DNA of 64,000 bases from Haloparvum alkalitolerans (lineage in GTDB: Archaea > Halobacteriota > Halobacteria > Halobacteriales > Haloferacaceae), in the NCBI RefSeq assembly GCF_050122995.1, contig NZ_JBNLIA010000001.1:124001-188000 (forward strand). The letters are read 5' to 3'. Below, in pieces: positions 15,801-24,262 of this stretch (its first letter is position 1; every line of letters begins with the position of its first letter). The notes beneath the pieces were generated by a model that was given only the letters and a program-made list of their open reading frames with translations, searched no databases and was not told the origin of the DNA. Both the position numbers and the translations under genes were made by a program.

Positions 15801-18231
15801 CGGAGACGCGCTCGCCGACAGCATCGACCGCGCGGCCGACGCCGTCGGCTCGGTCTGGCCGCTCCACTCGTTCGTCACGGCCAACCCCCTCTCGGGCTTC
15901 GAGGACCGCCCGTTCCACCGTGCGGTCGCAGAGGCCGAACGGCTGTTCGGCGGCCGCGGCTACCCGCATCCCGCCGTCTTTCGGCGTGCGTGGGAGGACG
16001 GCCGGATCGATCCCGAGGTGCTGACCGCTGAGCTCGACTCACACGGCGTCTCGGGGGATCCGGAGGCCCTGCTCGACGAGATGGCGGCGGCGGAGCCGAA
16101 CCGGGAGAACGGGCCGGACAGGGAGAGCGAGCCGAGCCGGGAGAGCGAGCCGGACTCCGCGACGGAGACGCTCGACCGGCTCGTCTCGAAGTGGCTCGCC
16201 GCGTTCCTCGACCAGGGACGGGCGGAGTGGCCGATGCCGGACCGCGACCGCGGGTTCTACGCCGCCTGGCGCGAACTCGCGCCGTACGACGGGAGCGTCC
16301 CCGACTGTCGCGAGCCGTCGGACCTCCCCGAGACCCCGACCGAGGCGCTGGAGGCTGCGCTGGCCGACCACCCCGAGGAGCGCTGGGAGGCGATCTTCGA
16401 ACGCCACCTCGCGGCGCTGCCGGGCTGGACCGGGTTCATCAAACAGCGGGCCAGCGGGTCCGCCGGGGGCTGGCAGTCGGCGGCGCCGATCTCGCTGCTC
16501 GAGTATCTCGCGGTGCGGCTGACGCTCGCCGACCTGCTGGGTGCGCCCGTCGACCCCGAGGAGCGGGGCGAACGCACCGGCGAGAGCGCGGACGCGGACG
16601 GTCCCCCGCTCGCGGAGATCTGGCTGACCGCGTGGGAGAAGAGCTACCGCGACCGCCTCCTCGAGGGCGTCGACCGGACGGCCACGGAGTCGTCGAGCGC
16701 GGAGGACGGCCCGCGGCCGGACGCACAGCTCGTCTTCTGTATCGACACTCGCTCGGAGATCATTCGGCGTCACGTCGAGTCCGCCGGCTCGTACGAGACG
16801 TTCGGCTACGCGGGCTTTTTCGGGATTCCGATGCGGTACCAGGGGTACCGGTCGGCGATCGAGACCGACGCCTGCCCGCCGATCGTCGAACCGCAACACC
16901 ACATCATCGACCGCCCCAGGCCGGACCGGCGGAACGAGGAGGCGGTTCACAGGCGGTGGAGCCAGGTCGTCGGGGCGGCCCACAAGCACATCAAGGCGCT
17001 CAAGACCAACATCGCCGCCGCCTTCACCTTCGTCGAGGGCGGGGGTAGCGCCTACGGCGCGGCGATGGCGACACGGACGCTGCTCCCGGGGGCCGTCTCC
17101 GACCTGTCCGACGCCGTCGACGACAGGATCCCGAGCCCCTCCGAGTACTGCGCGCCCGCCGTCGACCGCCCGGCCGAGGAGCACGCCGACGGAGGGCTCC
17201 CGCGCGGGATGACCTTCGAGGAGAAGGTCGGCTACGCCGAGGCCGCGTTCGACCTGATGGGCTGGACGGAGTTCGCCCGGCTGGTCGTTTTCACGGGGCA
17301 CGCGAGCGAGACGACGAACAACCCGTTCGCCTCCAGCCTCGACTGCGGCGCCTGCGCCGGCAATCCCGGCGGGCCGAACGCCCGCGTCCTCGCGGCGATC
17401 TGCAACGACGAGGACGTCCGCGACGCGCTCCGGGAGCGGGGGATCGACATCTCGGCCGACACCGTCTTCCTGGCCGGCGAGCACAACACGACCACCGACG
17501 AGATCACGCTGTTCGACGGCGACGTTCCGGAGAGCCACCGGGAGGACCTCGAGCGGCTCCGTGCGGACCTCTCGCGGGCGCGGACCGCCGCCGCGGCCGA
17601 GCGCGCGGAATCGATGACCCGTGCGGATCCCGAGGACGGCGTCCGCGAGACGGAGCGCCGGACGGCCGACTGGGCGGAGACCCGCCCCGAGTGGGGGCTG
17701 GCCGGCAACGCCTCGTTCGTCGTCGGCTCCCGGGAGCTGACCGAAGACCGGGACCTCGACGGTCGGGCGTTCCTACACTCCTACGACTGGACCACCGACC
17801 AGAACGGCGAGGCGCTCGAGGCGATCATGACCGGGCCGCTCGTCGTCACCCAGTGGATCAACAACCAGTACTACTTCGCGACCGTGGACAACGGCGTGTA
17901 CGGGAGCGGCTCCAAGGTCACGCAGAACCCCCGCGGCAACATCGGCGTCGTACAGGGCAACGGCGGCGACCTGATGACGGGGCTCCCGCTCCAGTCGCTC
18001 AAGGCGGACGACGAGCGGGAGTACCACCAGCCGCTCCGGCTCACGACCGTCATCCACGCCCCGGTCGACCGGGTCACGGACGTCCTCCGCCGGCACGAGG
18101 AGGTCGCGGACCTGGTCGACAACGGCTGGATCTCGCTGACCGTCGTGGATCCCGAGCAGGACGACGCCGTGGTCCACTACTGCGGCGGACTGGAGTGGGA
18201 GCCGCGGCAGTCGGAACCGCTCGTGCATTAG
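15790..18231 (+). CDS. dabA: DabA: zinc-containing CO2-hydrating subunit (DUF2309)
   Basis: The 813-aa protein is a full-length DUF2309 member. DabA has a beta-carbonic-anhydrase-like zinc site; here its ligands are visible as C317 and D319 (LVFCIDTRSE), H504 (VFTGHASETTNNP) and C519 (LDCGACAGNPGG). The 15-residue spacing between the last two is the same as I recall for the bacterial enzyme. The N-terminal PLHSFVTANPLSG and the C-terminal NQYYFATVDNGVYGSGSKVT are other conserved blocks. It is peripheral on the membrane, bound to DabB. A variable acidic insertion (about residues 100-125, repeats of ESEPSR) is typical halophilic decoration. Confidence 0.9.
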   Translation: MTRNGDALADSIDRAADAVGSVWPLHSFVTANPLSGFEDRPFHRAVAEAERLFGGRGYPHPAVFRRAWEDGRIDPEVLTAELDSHGVSGDPEALLDEMAAAEPNRENGPDRESEPSRESEPDSATETLDRLVSKWLAAFLDQGRAEWPMPDRDRGFYAAWRELAPYDGSVPDCREPSDLPETPTEALEAALADHPEERWEAIFERHLAALPGWTGFIKQRASGSAGGWQSAAPISLLEYLAVRLTLADLLGAPVDPEERGERTGESADADGPPLAEIWLTAWEKSYRDRLLEGVDRTATESSSAEDGPRPDAQLVFCIDTRSEIIRRHVESAGSYETFGYAGFFGIPMRYQGYRSAIETDACPPIVEPQHHIIDRPRPDRRNEEAVHRRWSQVVGAAHKHIKALKTNIAAAFTFVEGGGSAYGAAMATRTLLPGAVSDLSDAVDDRIPSPSEYCAPAVDRPAEEHADGGLPRGMTFEEKVGYAEAAFDLMGWTEFARLVVFTGHASETTNNPFASSLDCGACAGNPGGPNARVLAAICNDEDVRDALRERGIDISADTVFLAGEHNTTTDEITLFDGDVPESHREDLERLRADLSRARTAAAAERAESMTRADPEDGVRETERRTADWAETRPEWGLAGNASFVVGSRELTEDRDLDGRAFLHSYDWTTDQNGEALEAIMTGPLVVTQWINNQYYFATVDNGVYGSGSKVTQNPRGNIGVVQGNGGDLMTGLPLQSLKADDEREYHQPLRLTTVIHAPVDRVTDVLRRHEEVADLVDNGWISLTVVDPEQDDAVVHYCGGLEWEPRQSEPLVH

Positions 18232-18270
18232 CTCGGCGCCCCCGGCCGCGGTCGTCTCCACGGCACGAAC

Positions 18271-18314
18271 CGAACCGGCCGCGGATCGAACCGACCGCGG
18301 ATCGAACCGGTCGC
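18271..18314 (+). repeat. Short tandem repeat, 16-nt unit, between dabA and dnaK
   Basis: The unit CGAACCGGCCGCGGAT is repeated at 18271-18286 and 18287-18302 (one mismatch) with a partial third copy to 18314. It lies about 50 nt before a TATA-like box of dnaK. It may be a simple expansion or an array of binding sites; nothing decides between these. Confidence 0.5.
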
Positions 18315-18333
18315 GACTGTGCTTGTGGATCGG

Positions 18334-18460
18334 CATAAATACACCGACCGGACGAGACGACGGAATGAGAAAACCGACAGCAAGCGGCGGGATGGACTCG
18401 CGCGGCGTGTCGCCTCGTCTAGTAACGTTTAACCGACGCTAGCCGATACTGTTGGGCAAG
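18334..18460 (+). promoter_or_regulatory. dnaK upstream region with two TATA-like boxes and a possible leader peptide
   Basis: CATAAATACA (18334-18343) would start a transcript near 18365, exactly at an ATG opening a 25-codon frame (18365-18442, starting MRKPTASGG, stop TAG). A second box, CGTTTAACC at about 18426-18434, would start a leaderless or nearly leaderless dnaK mRNA near 18458. Two promoters, one of them constitutive and one heat-induced, would suit a chaperone gene; this is inference. Confidence 0.35.
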
Positions 18461-20380
18461 ATGGCGAGCAACAAAATCCTCGGTATCGACCTCGGTACCA
18501 CCAACTCCGCCTTTGCGGTGATGGAGGGTAGCGAGCCCGAGATCATCGCGAACGCGGAGGGCGACCGTACGACGCCCTCCATCGTCGGGTTCTCGGACGA
18601 CGGTGAACGGCTCGTCGGGAAGCCGGCGAAGAACCAGGCGGTTCAGAACCCCGACCGGACGATCCAGTCCATCAAGCGGCACATGGGCGAGGAGGACTAC
18701 ACGGTCGAGGTCGACGACGAGGAGTACACGCCGGAGCAGATCTCGGCGATGATCCTCCAGAAGATCAAACACGACGCCGAGGAGTACCTCGGCGACGACG
18801 TCGAGAAGGCGGTCATCACGGTCCCCGCCTACTTCAACGACAAGCAGCGTCAGGCCACGAAGGACGCCGGCGAGATCGCCGGCCTCGAGGTCGAGCGCAT
18901 CGTCAACGAGCCGACCGCGGCCGCGATGGCGTACGGGCTCGACGACGACTCGGACCAGACCGTTCTCGTCTACGACCTCGGGGGCGGCACCTTCGACGTC
19001 TCCATCCTCGACCTGGGCGGCGGCGTCTACGAGGTCGTCGCGACGAACGGGGACAACGACCTCGGCGGCGACGACTGGGACGAGGCGATCATCGACTACC
19101 TCGCCGACGAGTTCGAGAACGACCACGGCATCGACCTCCGCGAGGACCGCCAGGCCCTTCAGCGGCTCACCGAGGCGGCCGAGGAGGCGAAGATCGAGCT
19201 CTCCAACAAGAAGGAGACGACTGTCAACCTGCCGTTCATCACCGCGACCGACTCCGGTCCGGTCCACCTCGAGGAGTCGATCACCCGCGCGACGTTCGAG
19301 TCGATCACGGAGGACCTCATCGACCGCACCGTCGGGCCGACGGAGCAGGCGCTCTCAGACGCCGGCTACGACAAGGGCGACATCGACGAGGTCATCCTCG
19401 TCGGCGGCTCCACCCGGATGCCGCAGGTCCAGGAGCAGGTCGAGGAGCTCATCGGCCAGGAGCCGAAGAAGAACGTCAACCCCGACGAGGCGGTCGCGCT
19501 CGGCGCGGCCATCCAGGGCGGCGTGCTCGGCGGCGAGGTCGACGACATCGTCCTGCTCGACGTGACCCCCCTCTCGCTCGGTATCGAGGTGAAGGGCGGG
19601 CTCTTCGAGCGGCTCATCGAGAAGAACACCACCATCCCGACCGAGGAGTCGAAGGTGTTCACCACGGCCGCGGACAACCAGACCTCCGTGCAGGTCCGCG
19701 TCTTCCAGGGCGAACGCGAGATCGCCGAGGAGAACGAGCTGCTCGGCGCGTTCCAGCTCACCGGCATCCCGCCGGCGCCCGCGGGCACTCCCCAGATCGA
19801 GGTCTCCTTCAGCATCGACGAGAACGGCATCGTCAACGTCGAGGCCGAGGACCAGGGCTCGGGCAACGCCGAGTCGATCACCATCGAGGGCGGCGCGGGC
19901 CTCTCGGACGAGGAGATCGAGCAGATGCAGGAGGAGGCCGAACAGCACGCCGAGGAGGACGAGAAGCGCCGCGAGCGCATCGAGGCCCGCAACGAGGCCG
20001 AGGGCGCGGTCCAGCGCGCCGAGACCCTCATCGACGAGAACGAGGAGGAGCTCGACGCGGACCTGATCGACGACATCGAGGCGGAGATCGAGTCGCTCGA
20101 GGCGGTTCTCGAGGACGAGGACGCCTCGATCGAGGAGCTGGAGGAGGCAACCGAGTCGCTCTCCGAGGCGCTCCAGGAGATCGGCAAGCAGATGTACCAG
20201 GAGCAGGCCGCCGCCGGCGGCGCCGGCGCGGCCGGCGGGCCGGGCGGCGCTGGCCCCGGCGGTGCGGCCGGTCCCGGCGGCGCAGCCGGTCCCGGCGGTG
20301 CGGGCCCCGAGGGCGGCGACGACGAGGAGTACGTCGACGCCGACTTCGAGGACGTCGACGACGAGGCCGACGAGGAGTAG
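18461..20380 (+). CDS. dnaK: Molecular chaperone DnaK (Hsp70)
   Basis: ATP-driven chaperone of 639 aa. The nucleotide-binding domain (residues 1-370) shows ILGIDLGTTNSAFAV (phosphate 1), VYDLGGGTFDVSIL (phosphate 2) and ILVGGSTRMPQVQ (adenosine). The linker VLLDVTPLSLGIE leads into the substrate-binding beta-sandwich and lid. The C-terminus is a Gly/Ala/Pro-rich run (about residues 585-615) ending in the acidic EEVD-like EEYVDADFEDVDDE. The ATG at 18461 is preferred over an in-frame TTG at 18452. dnaJ lies 1 kb downstream, split from it by a convergent unknown gene. grpE is not in this window. Confidence 0.95.
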   Translation: MASNKILGIDLGTTNSAFAVMEGSEPEIIANAEGDRTTPSIVGFSDDGERLVGKPAKNQAVQNPDRTIQSIKRHMGEEDYTVEVDDEEYTPEQISAMILQKIKHDAEEYLGDDVEKAVITVPAYFNDKQRQATKDAGEIAGLEVERIVNEPTAAAMAYGLDDDSDQTVLVYDLGGGTFDVSILDLGGGVYEVVATNGDNDLGGDDWDEAIIDYLADEFENDHGIDLREDRQALQRLTEAAEEAKIELSNKKETTVNLPFITATDSGPVHLEESITRATFESITEDLIDRTVGPTEQALSDAGYDKGDIDEVILVGGSTRMPQVQEQVEELIGQEPKKNVNPDEAVALGAAIQGGVLGGEVDDIVLLDVTPLSLGIEVKGGLFERLIEKNTTIPTEESKVFTTAADNQTSVQVRVFQGEREIAEENELLGAFQLTGIPPAPAGTPQIEVSFSIDENGIVNVEAEDQGSGNAESITIEGGAGLSDEEIEQMQEEAEQHAEEDEKRRERIEARNEAEGAVQRAETLIDENEEELDADLIDDIEAEIESLEAVLEDEDASIEELEEATESLSEALQEIGKQMYQEQAAAGGAGAAGGPGGAGPGGAAGPGGAAGPGGAGPEGGDDEEYVDADFEDVDDEADEE

Positions 20381-20469
20381 ACCGCTTCACGCGGCCGCGA
20401 CCGTTCGCGGGCGAGCTTTTTCGAACGACTGACCGTCGACCGACCGGAGACCGTCCCGGTCGACGGACG

Positions 20470-21249
20470 CTATTCTCGAAGCCTCGAGAGCAGGCTGTCG
20501 AACCCCTCGCCCCGCGGCTCGTGATCGTCGCTCGCGGTGCCGGGTTCCGGCAGATCGACGGGATGGAGCCGCTCGTCGGTGAGTTCGAGCAGGCGATCCA
20601 GCCGCGGGAACGACGCACGGAGGGACGGGACCGCCCCGGGGGCGCACTCCTCGTCGGCCTGCAGCACCGACCGCGAGTCGGTCAGCACCGGGACGATCGA
20701 CAGCGGGGTCGACCGGTAGAGCACCTCGTAGGCGGGGATCCCGTCGGGCGCGTACTCGGAGGAGGCCGCGCTCGATCCGTTCTGGCCACCGCCGTTCAGA
20801 AGCTTCGACGCCGGAATCGTCCCGAGGATCACGTCGACGTTCCGGGCGAGCACCGCGAGCCGGCGACCGGGATCGGCGTCCTCGCTCTGGCTCCCGTACA
20901 CTTTCGCCGGATCGCGGTCGTCCTCGGCGTTCCCCAGGAGTCCGTCGACCACGTCGTCGAAATGGCTCGCCTCCGTCTCGCTCCGCCAGATCCGTATCTC
21001 CGTCTCCGACCCGAACAGGCCGCCGCCCGCGACGGTGAACTCGTAGTGGGCGATGTCCCGGCCGTCGGCGGGCGGCGCCGGCTCCTCGCCGCCAGTCCAC
21101 GCGGTCACGGCCTTGGCGAGGTCCGTGTTCATCGACACCTCGGCGTCGCTTCGCTCGGCCGCGAGCCCGAGCCCGACCGGGAGGTCCGTCCGCGGCGCGT
21201 TCGGCGGAACGAGCACCGCGGCATCGACCCGGCCTTTGCTGTCGAACAT
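20470..21249 (-). CDS. Unknown conserved haloarchaeal-type protein between dnaK and dnaJ
   Basis: The 259-aa product starts MFDSKGRVDAAVLVPPNAPR and contains EIRIWRSETEASHFDDVVDGLL and YEVLYRSTPLSIVPVLTDSR. It is soluble, acidic and mixed alpha/beta, without signal peptide, membrane helix or recognised motif. The ATG at 21249 was chosen since the longer frame (to 21402) is Arg-rich and runs into the dnaJ promoter region. It is divergent from dnaJ and convergent with dnaK. I do not recognise the family; a chaperone link is suggested only by position. Confidence 0.6.
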   Translation of the reverse strand: MFDSKGRVDAAVLVPPNAPRTDLPVGLGLAAERSDAEVSMNTDLAKAVTAWTGGEEPAPPADGRDIAHYEFTVAGGGLFGSETEIRIWRSETEASHFDDVVDGLLGNAEDDRDPAKVYGSQSEDADPGRRLAVLARNVDVILGTIPASKLLNGGGQNGSSAASSEYAPDGIPAYEVLYRSTPLSIVPVLTDSRSVLQADEECAPGAVPSLRASFPRLDRLLELTDERLHPVDLPEPGTASDDHEPRGEGFDSLLSRLRE

Positions 21250-21422
21250 GTGAGAGAACGGACGGGGACCCGCAATGTGCGTTTCGGTGTCACGGTTGGT
21301 GCGGGCGGCGCGCGTGACAAGACGTGCGGTACGGCGGACGTGACGGTCGGTCCGGGGTATCCGGCGCGTCCGCCGCGCAACCCGTCTTTTCAAGTGTTTC
21401 AACTGGCTATGGGCGATAACGA

Positions 21423-22574
21423 ATGAGCGAGGACTTCTACGACGTGCTCGGGGTTTCGCGGGACGCCGACGAGGACGAGATCACGAAGGCCTACCGCAAG
21501 AAGGCCGCCCAGTACCACCCCGACGTGAGCGACGAGGACGACGCCGAGGAGAAGTTCAAGAAGATCCAGAAGGCCAAGGAGGTGCTGACCGACGAAGAGA
21601 AGCGCCGCCAGTACGACCAGATGGGCCACGAGCGGTTCCAGGAAGCGGAGAAACACGGCGCGACCGGCGGCGGTGCGGGCGGCGCGGGCGGATTCGGCGG
21701 CGCGGGCGGCGCCGGCGGCTTCGAGGACATCTTCAACCAGTTCTTCGGCGGCGGTCGCGGCGGTGGCGGCCGCGGCGGTCGCGACAACAGGCCGCGGAAG
21801 GGACAGGACCTCCGGACGGGCCTCACCGTCGACCTGGAGGAGGCGTTCGAGGGAACGACCAAGCAGCTCACGGTCACGCGACCGGAGACGTGCCCCGAGT
21901 GCGACGGCCGCGGGCACCCCGAGGACGCGGACGTCTCCGCCTGTCAGCAGTGCGGCGGGCAGGGACAGGTGACGCAGGTCCAGCAGACGCCGCTCGGGCG
22001 CGTCCAGCAGACCACCACTTGTCCGCGGTGTGACGGCGCCGGCGAGACGTACAGCGAGTCCTGTTCGACCTGCGGCGGCGACGGCGTCGCGCGCAACGAG
22101 GCGACGCTGACCGTCGAGGTGCCCGCCGGCATCCGCTCCGGGCAGAGCCTCCGCATGGAGGGCGAGGGCGCGCCCGGCGAGAACGGCGGCCCGAACGGCG
22201 ACCTGCTCGTGGAGGTCGACGTGGACGTGGGCGAGCGCTTCGAGCGCGACGGCGCCGACCTCCACGTCCACGAGGCGGTCTCGTTCCCGCAGGCGGTCTT
22301 CGGCGACACGGTGCCGGTCGAGACCGTCGACGGCACCGTCGAGATGGACGTGCCCGCGGGCACCCAGAGCGGCGAGACGTTCCGCCTGCGCGGCAAGGGG
22401 ATGCCGAAGATCCGCGGCCGCGGTCGCGGCGACCTCTTCGTGCAGGTGCAGGTCGTCGTCCCCGACTCGCTCAACGAGGAGCAGCGCGAGGCGCTGGAGG
22501 CGTTCGCCGAGGCCGGCGGCGAGGAGATCGATGTCGACCAGGGCTTCTTCGAGAAGCTGAAGAACACGTTCTGA
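21423..22574 (+). CDS. dnaJ: Molecular chaperone DnaJ (Hsp40, type I)
   Basis: The 383-aa co-chaperone stimulates the DnaK ATPase. It has a J domain (residues 1-70) with HPD in YHPDVSDEDDA, a Gly/Phe-rich stretch (about residues 78-125, GGAGGFGGAGG), and a zinc domain with four CxxCxGxG repeats (CPECDGRG, CQQCGGQG, CPRCDGAG, CSTCGGDG; about residues 155-225), then two beta-barrel substrate domains. All four zinc repeats are intact, so the protein is a full type I DnaJ. It has its own promoter region, divergent from the unknown gene. Confidence 0.95.
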   Translation: MSEDFYDVLGVSRDADEDEITKAYRKKAAQYHPDVSDEDDAEEKFKKIQKAKEVLTDEEKRRQYDQMGHERFQEAEKHGATGGGAGGAGGFGGAGGAGGFEDIFNQFFGGGRGGGGRGGRDNRPRKGQDLRTGLTVDLEEAFEGTTKQLTVTRPETCPECDGRGHPEDADVSACQQCGGQGQVTQVQQTPLGRVQQTTTCPRCDGAGETYSESCSTCGGDGVARNEATLTVEVPAGIRSGQSLRMEGEGAPGENGGPNGDLLVEVDVDVGERFERDGADLHVHEAVSFPQAVFGDTVPVETVDGTVEMDVPAGTQSGETFRLRGKGMPKIRGRGRGDLFVQVQVVVPDSLNEEQREALEAFAEAGGEEIDVDQGFFEKLKNTF

Positions 22575-22683
22575 GGGCGGCAGCCAGCGGCCGTTCTCGG
22601 GCCGGGTCCGCGACCGTCCCGCCTCCCGGGCCCTCGCTCCCGCCGTCCCCTTTTTGCTCGCGGCGACCCAACACGCGGTCGCA

Positions 22684-23004
22684 ATGAGCTACGACAGCGT
22701 CACCGCGACCGACGTGGACCCGCGCGCGCCCGGCATGCACTTCCTCCGGGACGCGCTCGACTGCGAGAACCTCGGGATCACCCTCGTCGAGGCCGACGAC
22801 GGTTGGGAGGGGATGGAGCACGACCACGCCGAGGACGGACAGGAGGAAGTGTACCTGCTCGTCGACGGTTCGGCCACGCTGACCGTCGAGGGCGAGACCG
22901 TCGACCTCGAACCGGGCGACGCCGTGCGCGTCGACGGGAGCGACACGCGGAGCCTCTCCTTCGGGGCCGACGACTCCCGGATGGTCATCGCGGGCGCGCC
23001 CTGA
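22684..23004 (+). CDS. Small cupin-domain protein
   Basis: A 106-aa single-domain cupin. Motif 1 is represented by HDHAEDGQEEVYLLVDGSA (metal-binding His and Glu) and motif 2 by LEPGDAVRVDGSDTRSL, in which the usual His is not evident, so metal binding may be incomplete. The ATG at 22684 gives a natural start (MSYDSVTATDVDPR); an in-frame TTG-type extension upstream was rejected. Cupins of this size are small-molecule sensors, isomerases or dioxygenases; the function is open. Confidence 0.8.
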   Translation: MSYDSVTATDVDPRAPGMHFLRDALDCENLGITLVEADDGWEGMEHDHAEDGQEEVYLLVDGSATLTVEGETVDLEPGDAVRVDGSDTRSLSFGADDSRMVIAGAP

Positions 23005-23097
23005 CCCGCCCCCACCGGTCCGGTCTGCCCTCCGCATTCGGCCGCGCCCTCGTGTGCGACCGCCGGAGCCTTGAGCCCTCCCCACGACGTCCCCCAC

Positions 23098-23889
23098 ATG
23101 CACGTCGTCGGGGACCTGCTCGCACGCGACCGACGGAGCGACGCCCCCGCGCTCGTCACGCCCGACGGGCGCGAGCGGAGCTATCACGAGCTGATCACGA
23201 ACGCCTACAAGGCCGGTAACGTCCTTCGCTACCTCGGACTCGGCGCCGGGCGCACGCTGGCGGCCGCGCCCGTCCCCGCGCTCCCGCCGGTGCTGGCGTT
23301 CCTCGGCGCGGCCCAACTCGGCGCGGCGACGCGGTTCGACCCCGCCGCTGGCGCCGACGCGGGCGACCGCGTCCTGCTGGTCCCCGCGACCGAGGAGGCC
23401 GCCTACGACCCGGCACCCGGAACGCAGCTCGCGGTCTTCGGCGGCGACCCGACCGCCCCCGAGACGACGGACTGGGAGGAGTCCGTCTGGAGCGAGAACC
23501 CCGCCTTTCCGCCGTCGGATCTGGACCCCGAGACGCCGCTCCTTCTGTCGGCCGGGGCGGCGGGCCGTGACCGGGCCGGACGCGACGGGACTGCGGCCGA
23601 CGGGACCGAGCGCGACGCCGTGAGCCACGGGGGCGGGCTCGCGGCCGCCGCTGAGGTGACGGAGCGGTACGGGCTCGACGCCGACTCCCGGGTCGTCCTC
23701 CGCGCGCCCCTGTCGGACCCCGCCGCGGTCGTCGCCGGGCTCCTCGCCCCGCTGTCGGTCGGCGGGACGGCCGTACTCGCGGATCCCGCCGAGACTGGGG
23801 CCGAGGCACCGGTCCGGGGCGAGGTCGCGGTAACCGCGGGCGAGGCCCCCGAGCCGGCCGCGCTCGACCCCGCGGACGTGCCGCTGTAA
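23098..23889 (+). CDS. Truncated adenylate-forming (ANL) ligase-like protein
   Basis: The 263-aa protein resembles the N-terminal half of acyl-CoA synthetases: VVGDLLARDRRSDAPALVTP and RSYHELITNAYKAGNVLRYLG are typical, as is GAAQLGAATRFDP. The AMP-binding P-loop (TSG-T-GxPKG) is replaced by a low-complexity Arg/Asp/Gly stretch around residues 155-180, and the C-terminal adenylation lobe is missing, so it cannot be an active ligase. The length is less than half of the family's normal 500-600 aa, and no remainder is found downstream. It may be a decayed gene or a protein with a new non-enzymatic role. Confidence 0.6.
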   Translation: MHVVGDLLARDRRSDAPALVTPDGRERSYHELITNAYKAGNVLRYLGLGAGRTLAAAPVPALPPVLAFLGAAQLGAATRFDPAAGADAGDRVLLVPATEEAAYDPAPGTQLAVFGGDPTAPETTDWEESVWSENPAFPPSDLDPETPLLLSAGAAGRDRAGRDGTAADGTERDAVSHGGGLAAAAEVTERYGLDADSRVVLRAPLSDPAAVVAGLLAPLSVGGTAVLADPAETGAEAPVRGEVAVTAGEAPEPAALDPADVPL

Positions 23890-23972
23890 CGGCGATCGGC
23901 TGACACGCTCGCCACGGAGCGACTTCTGTGTCCGTCTCGGTTGCAGTTCCTGCTGCTGGGGACGGCAACATA

Positions 23973-24262
23973 CAGAAAACCCCAGCCGGCTCTTTCAGTC
24001 CCACCCACCGCGACTGCCCCGCTCCGCACCGCGACTGCCCCGCTCCGCACCGCGACTGCCCCGCTCCGCACCGCGACTGCCCCGCTCCGCACCGCGACTG
24101 CCCCGCTCCGCACCGCGACTGCCCCGCTCCGCACCGCGACCGCACCGCAGCCTCACACCTCCCCAGCCTCGGCGGCGGCGCGGCCGCGGGACCGCACCGC
24201 ATCGCGGCCGCGCTACCGCCTCCCTCGCACGCGTTTCTCGCGCGCGCCGACCGCTACAGCAC
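23973..24262 (+). repeat. Intergenic hairpin element, copy 1 (sense, includes tandem array)
   Basis: Order of blocks: CAGAAAACCCCAGCCGGCT (23973-23991), CTTTCAGTCCCACC (23992-24005), a 21-nt tandem array, CCTCACACCTCCCCAGCC at 24151-24168 continuing TCGG, then a hairpin. The hairpin has 11-bp arms GCGCGGCCGCG (24178-24188) and its complement (24203-24213) around a 14-nt loop GGACCGCACCGCAT. Next comes CCTCCCTCGC, and finally GCGCGCGCCGACCG with ACAGCAC, which reaches into the last codons of the arginase gene. It starts 84 nt after the stop of the truncated ligase gene, in the same direction. No gene is visible between 23890 and 24253. Confidence 0.65.
24007..24149 (+). repeat. Perfect tandem array, 21-nt unit, six full copies
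   Basis: The 21-nt unit beginning ACCGCGACTGCCCC recurs perfectly at 24007, 24028, 24049, 24070, 24091 and 24112, then a diverging seventh copy (ACCGCGACCGCACCGCAG) ends at about 24149. Because 21 is a multiple of 3, open frames run through it (repeating PHRDCPA), but these have no start signal and no relatives expected. The identical copies imply recent expansion by slippage or recombination. There are no spacers, so it is not a CRISPR array. Confidence 0.9.

Noticed and set aside
24007..24149. CRISPR-like array of 21-nt repeats
   Set aside because: Units are directly joined without spacers and are 21 nt; no cas gene is near. It is a tandem repeat.
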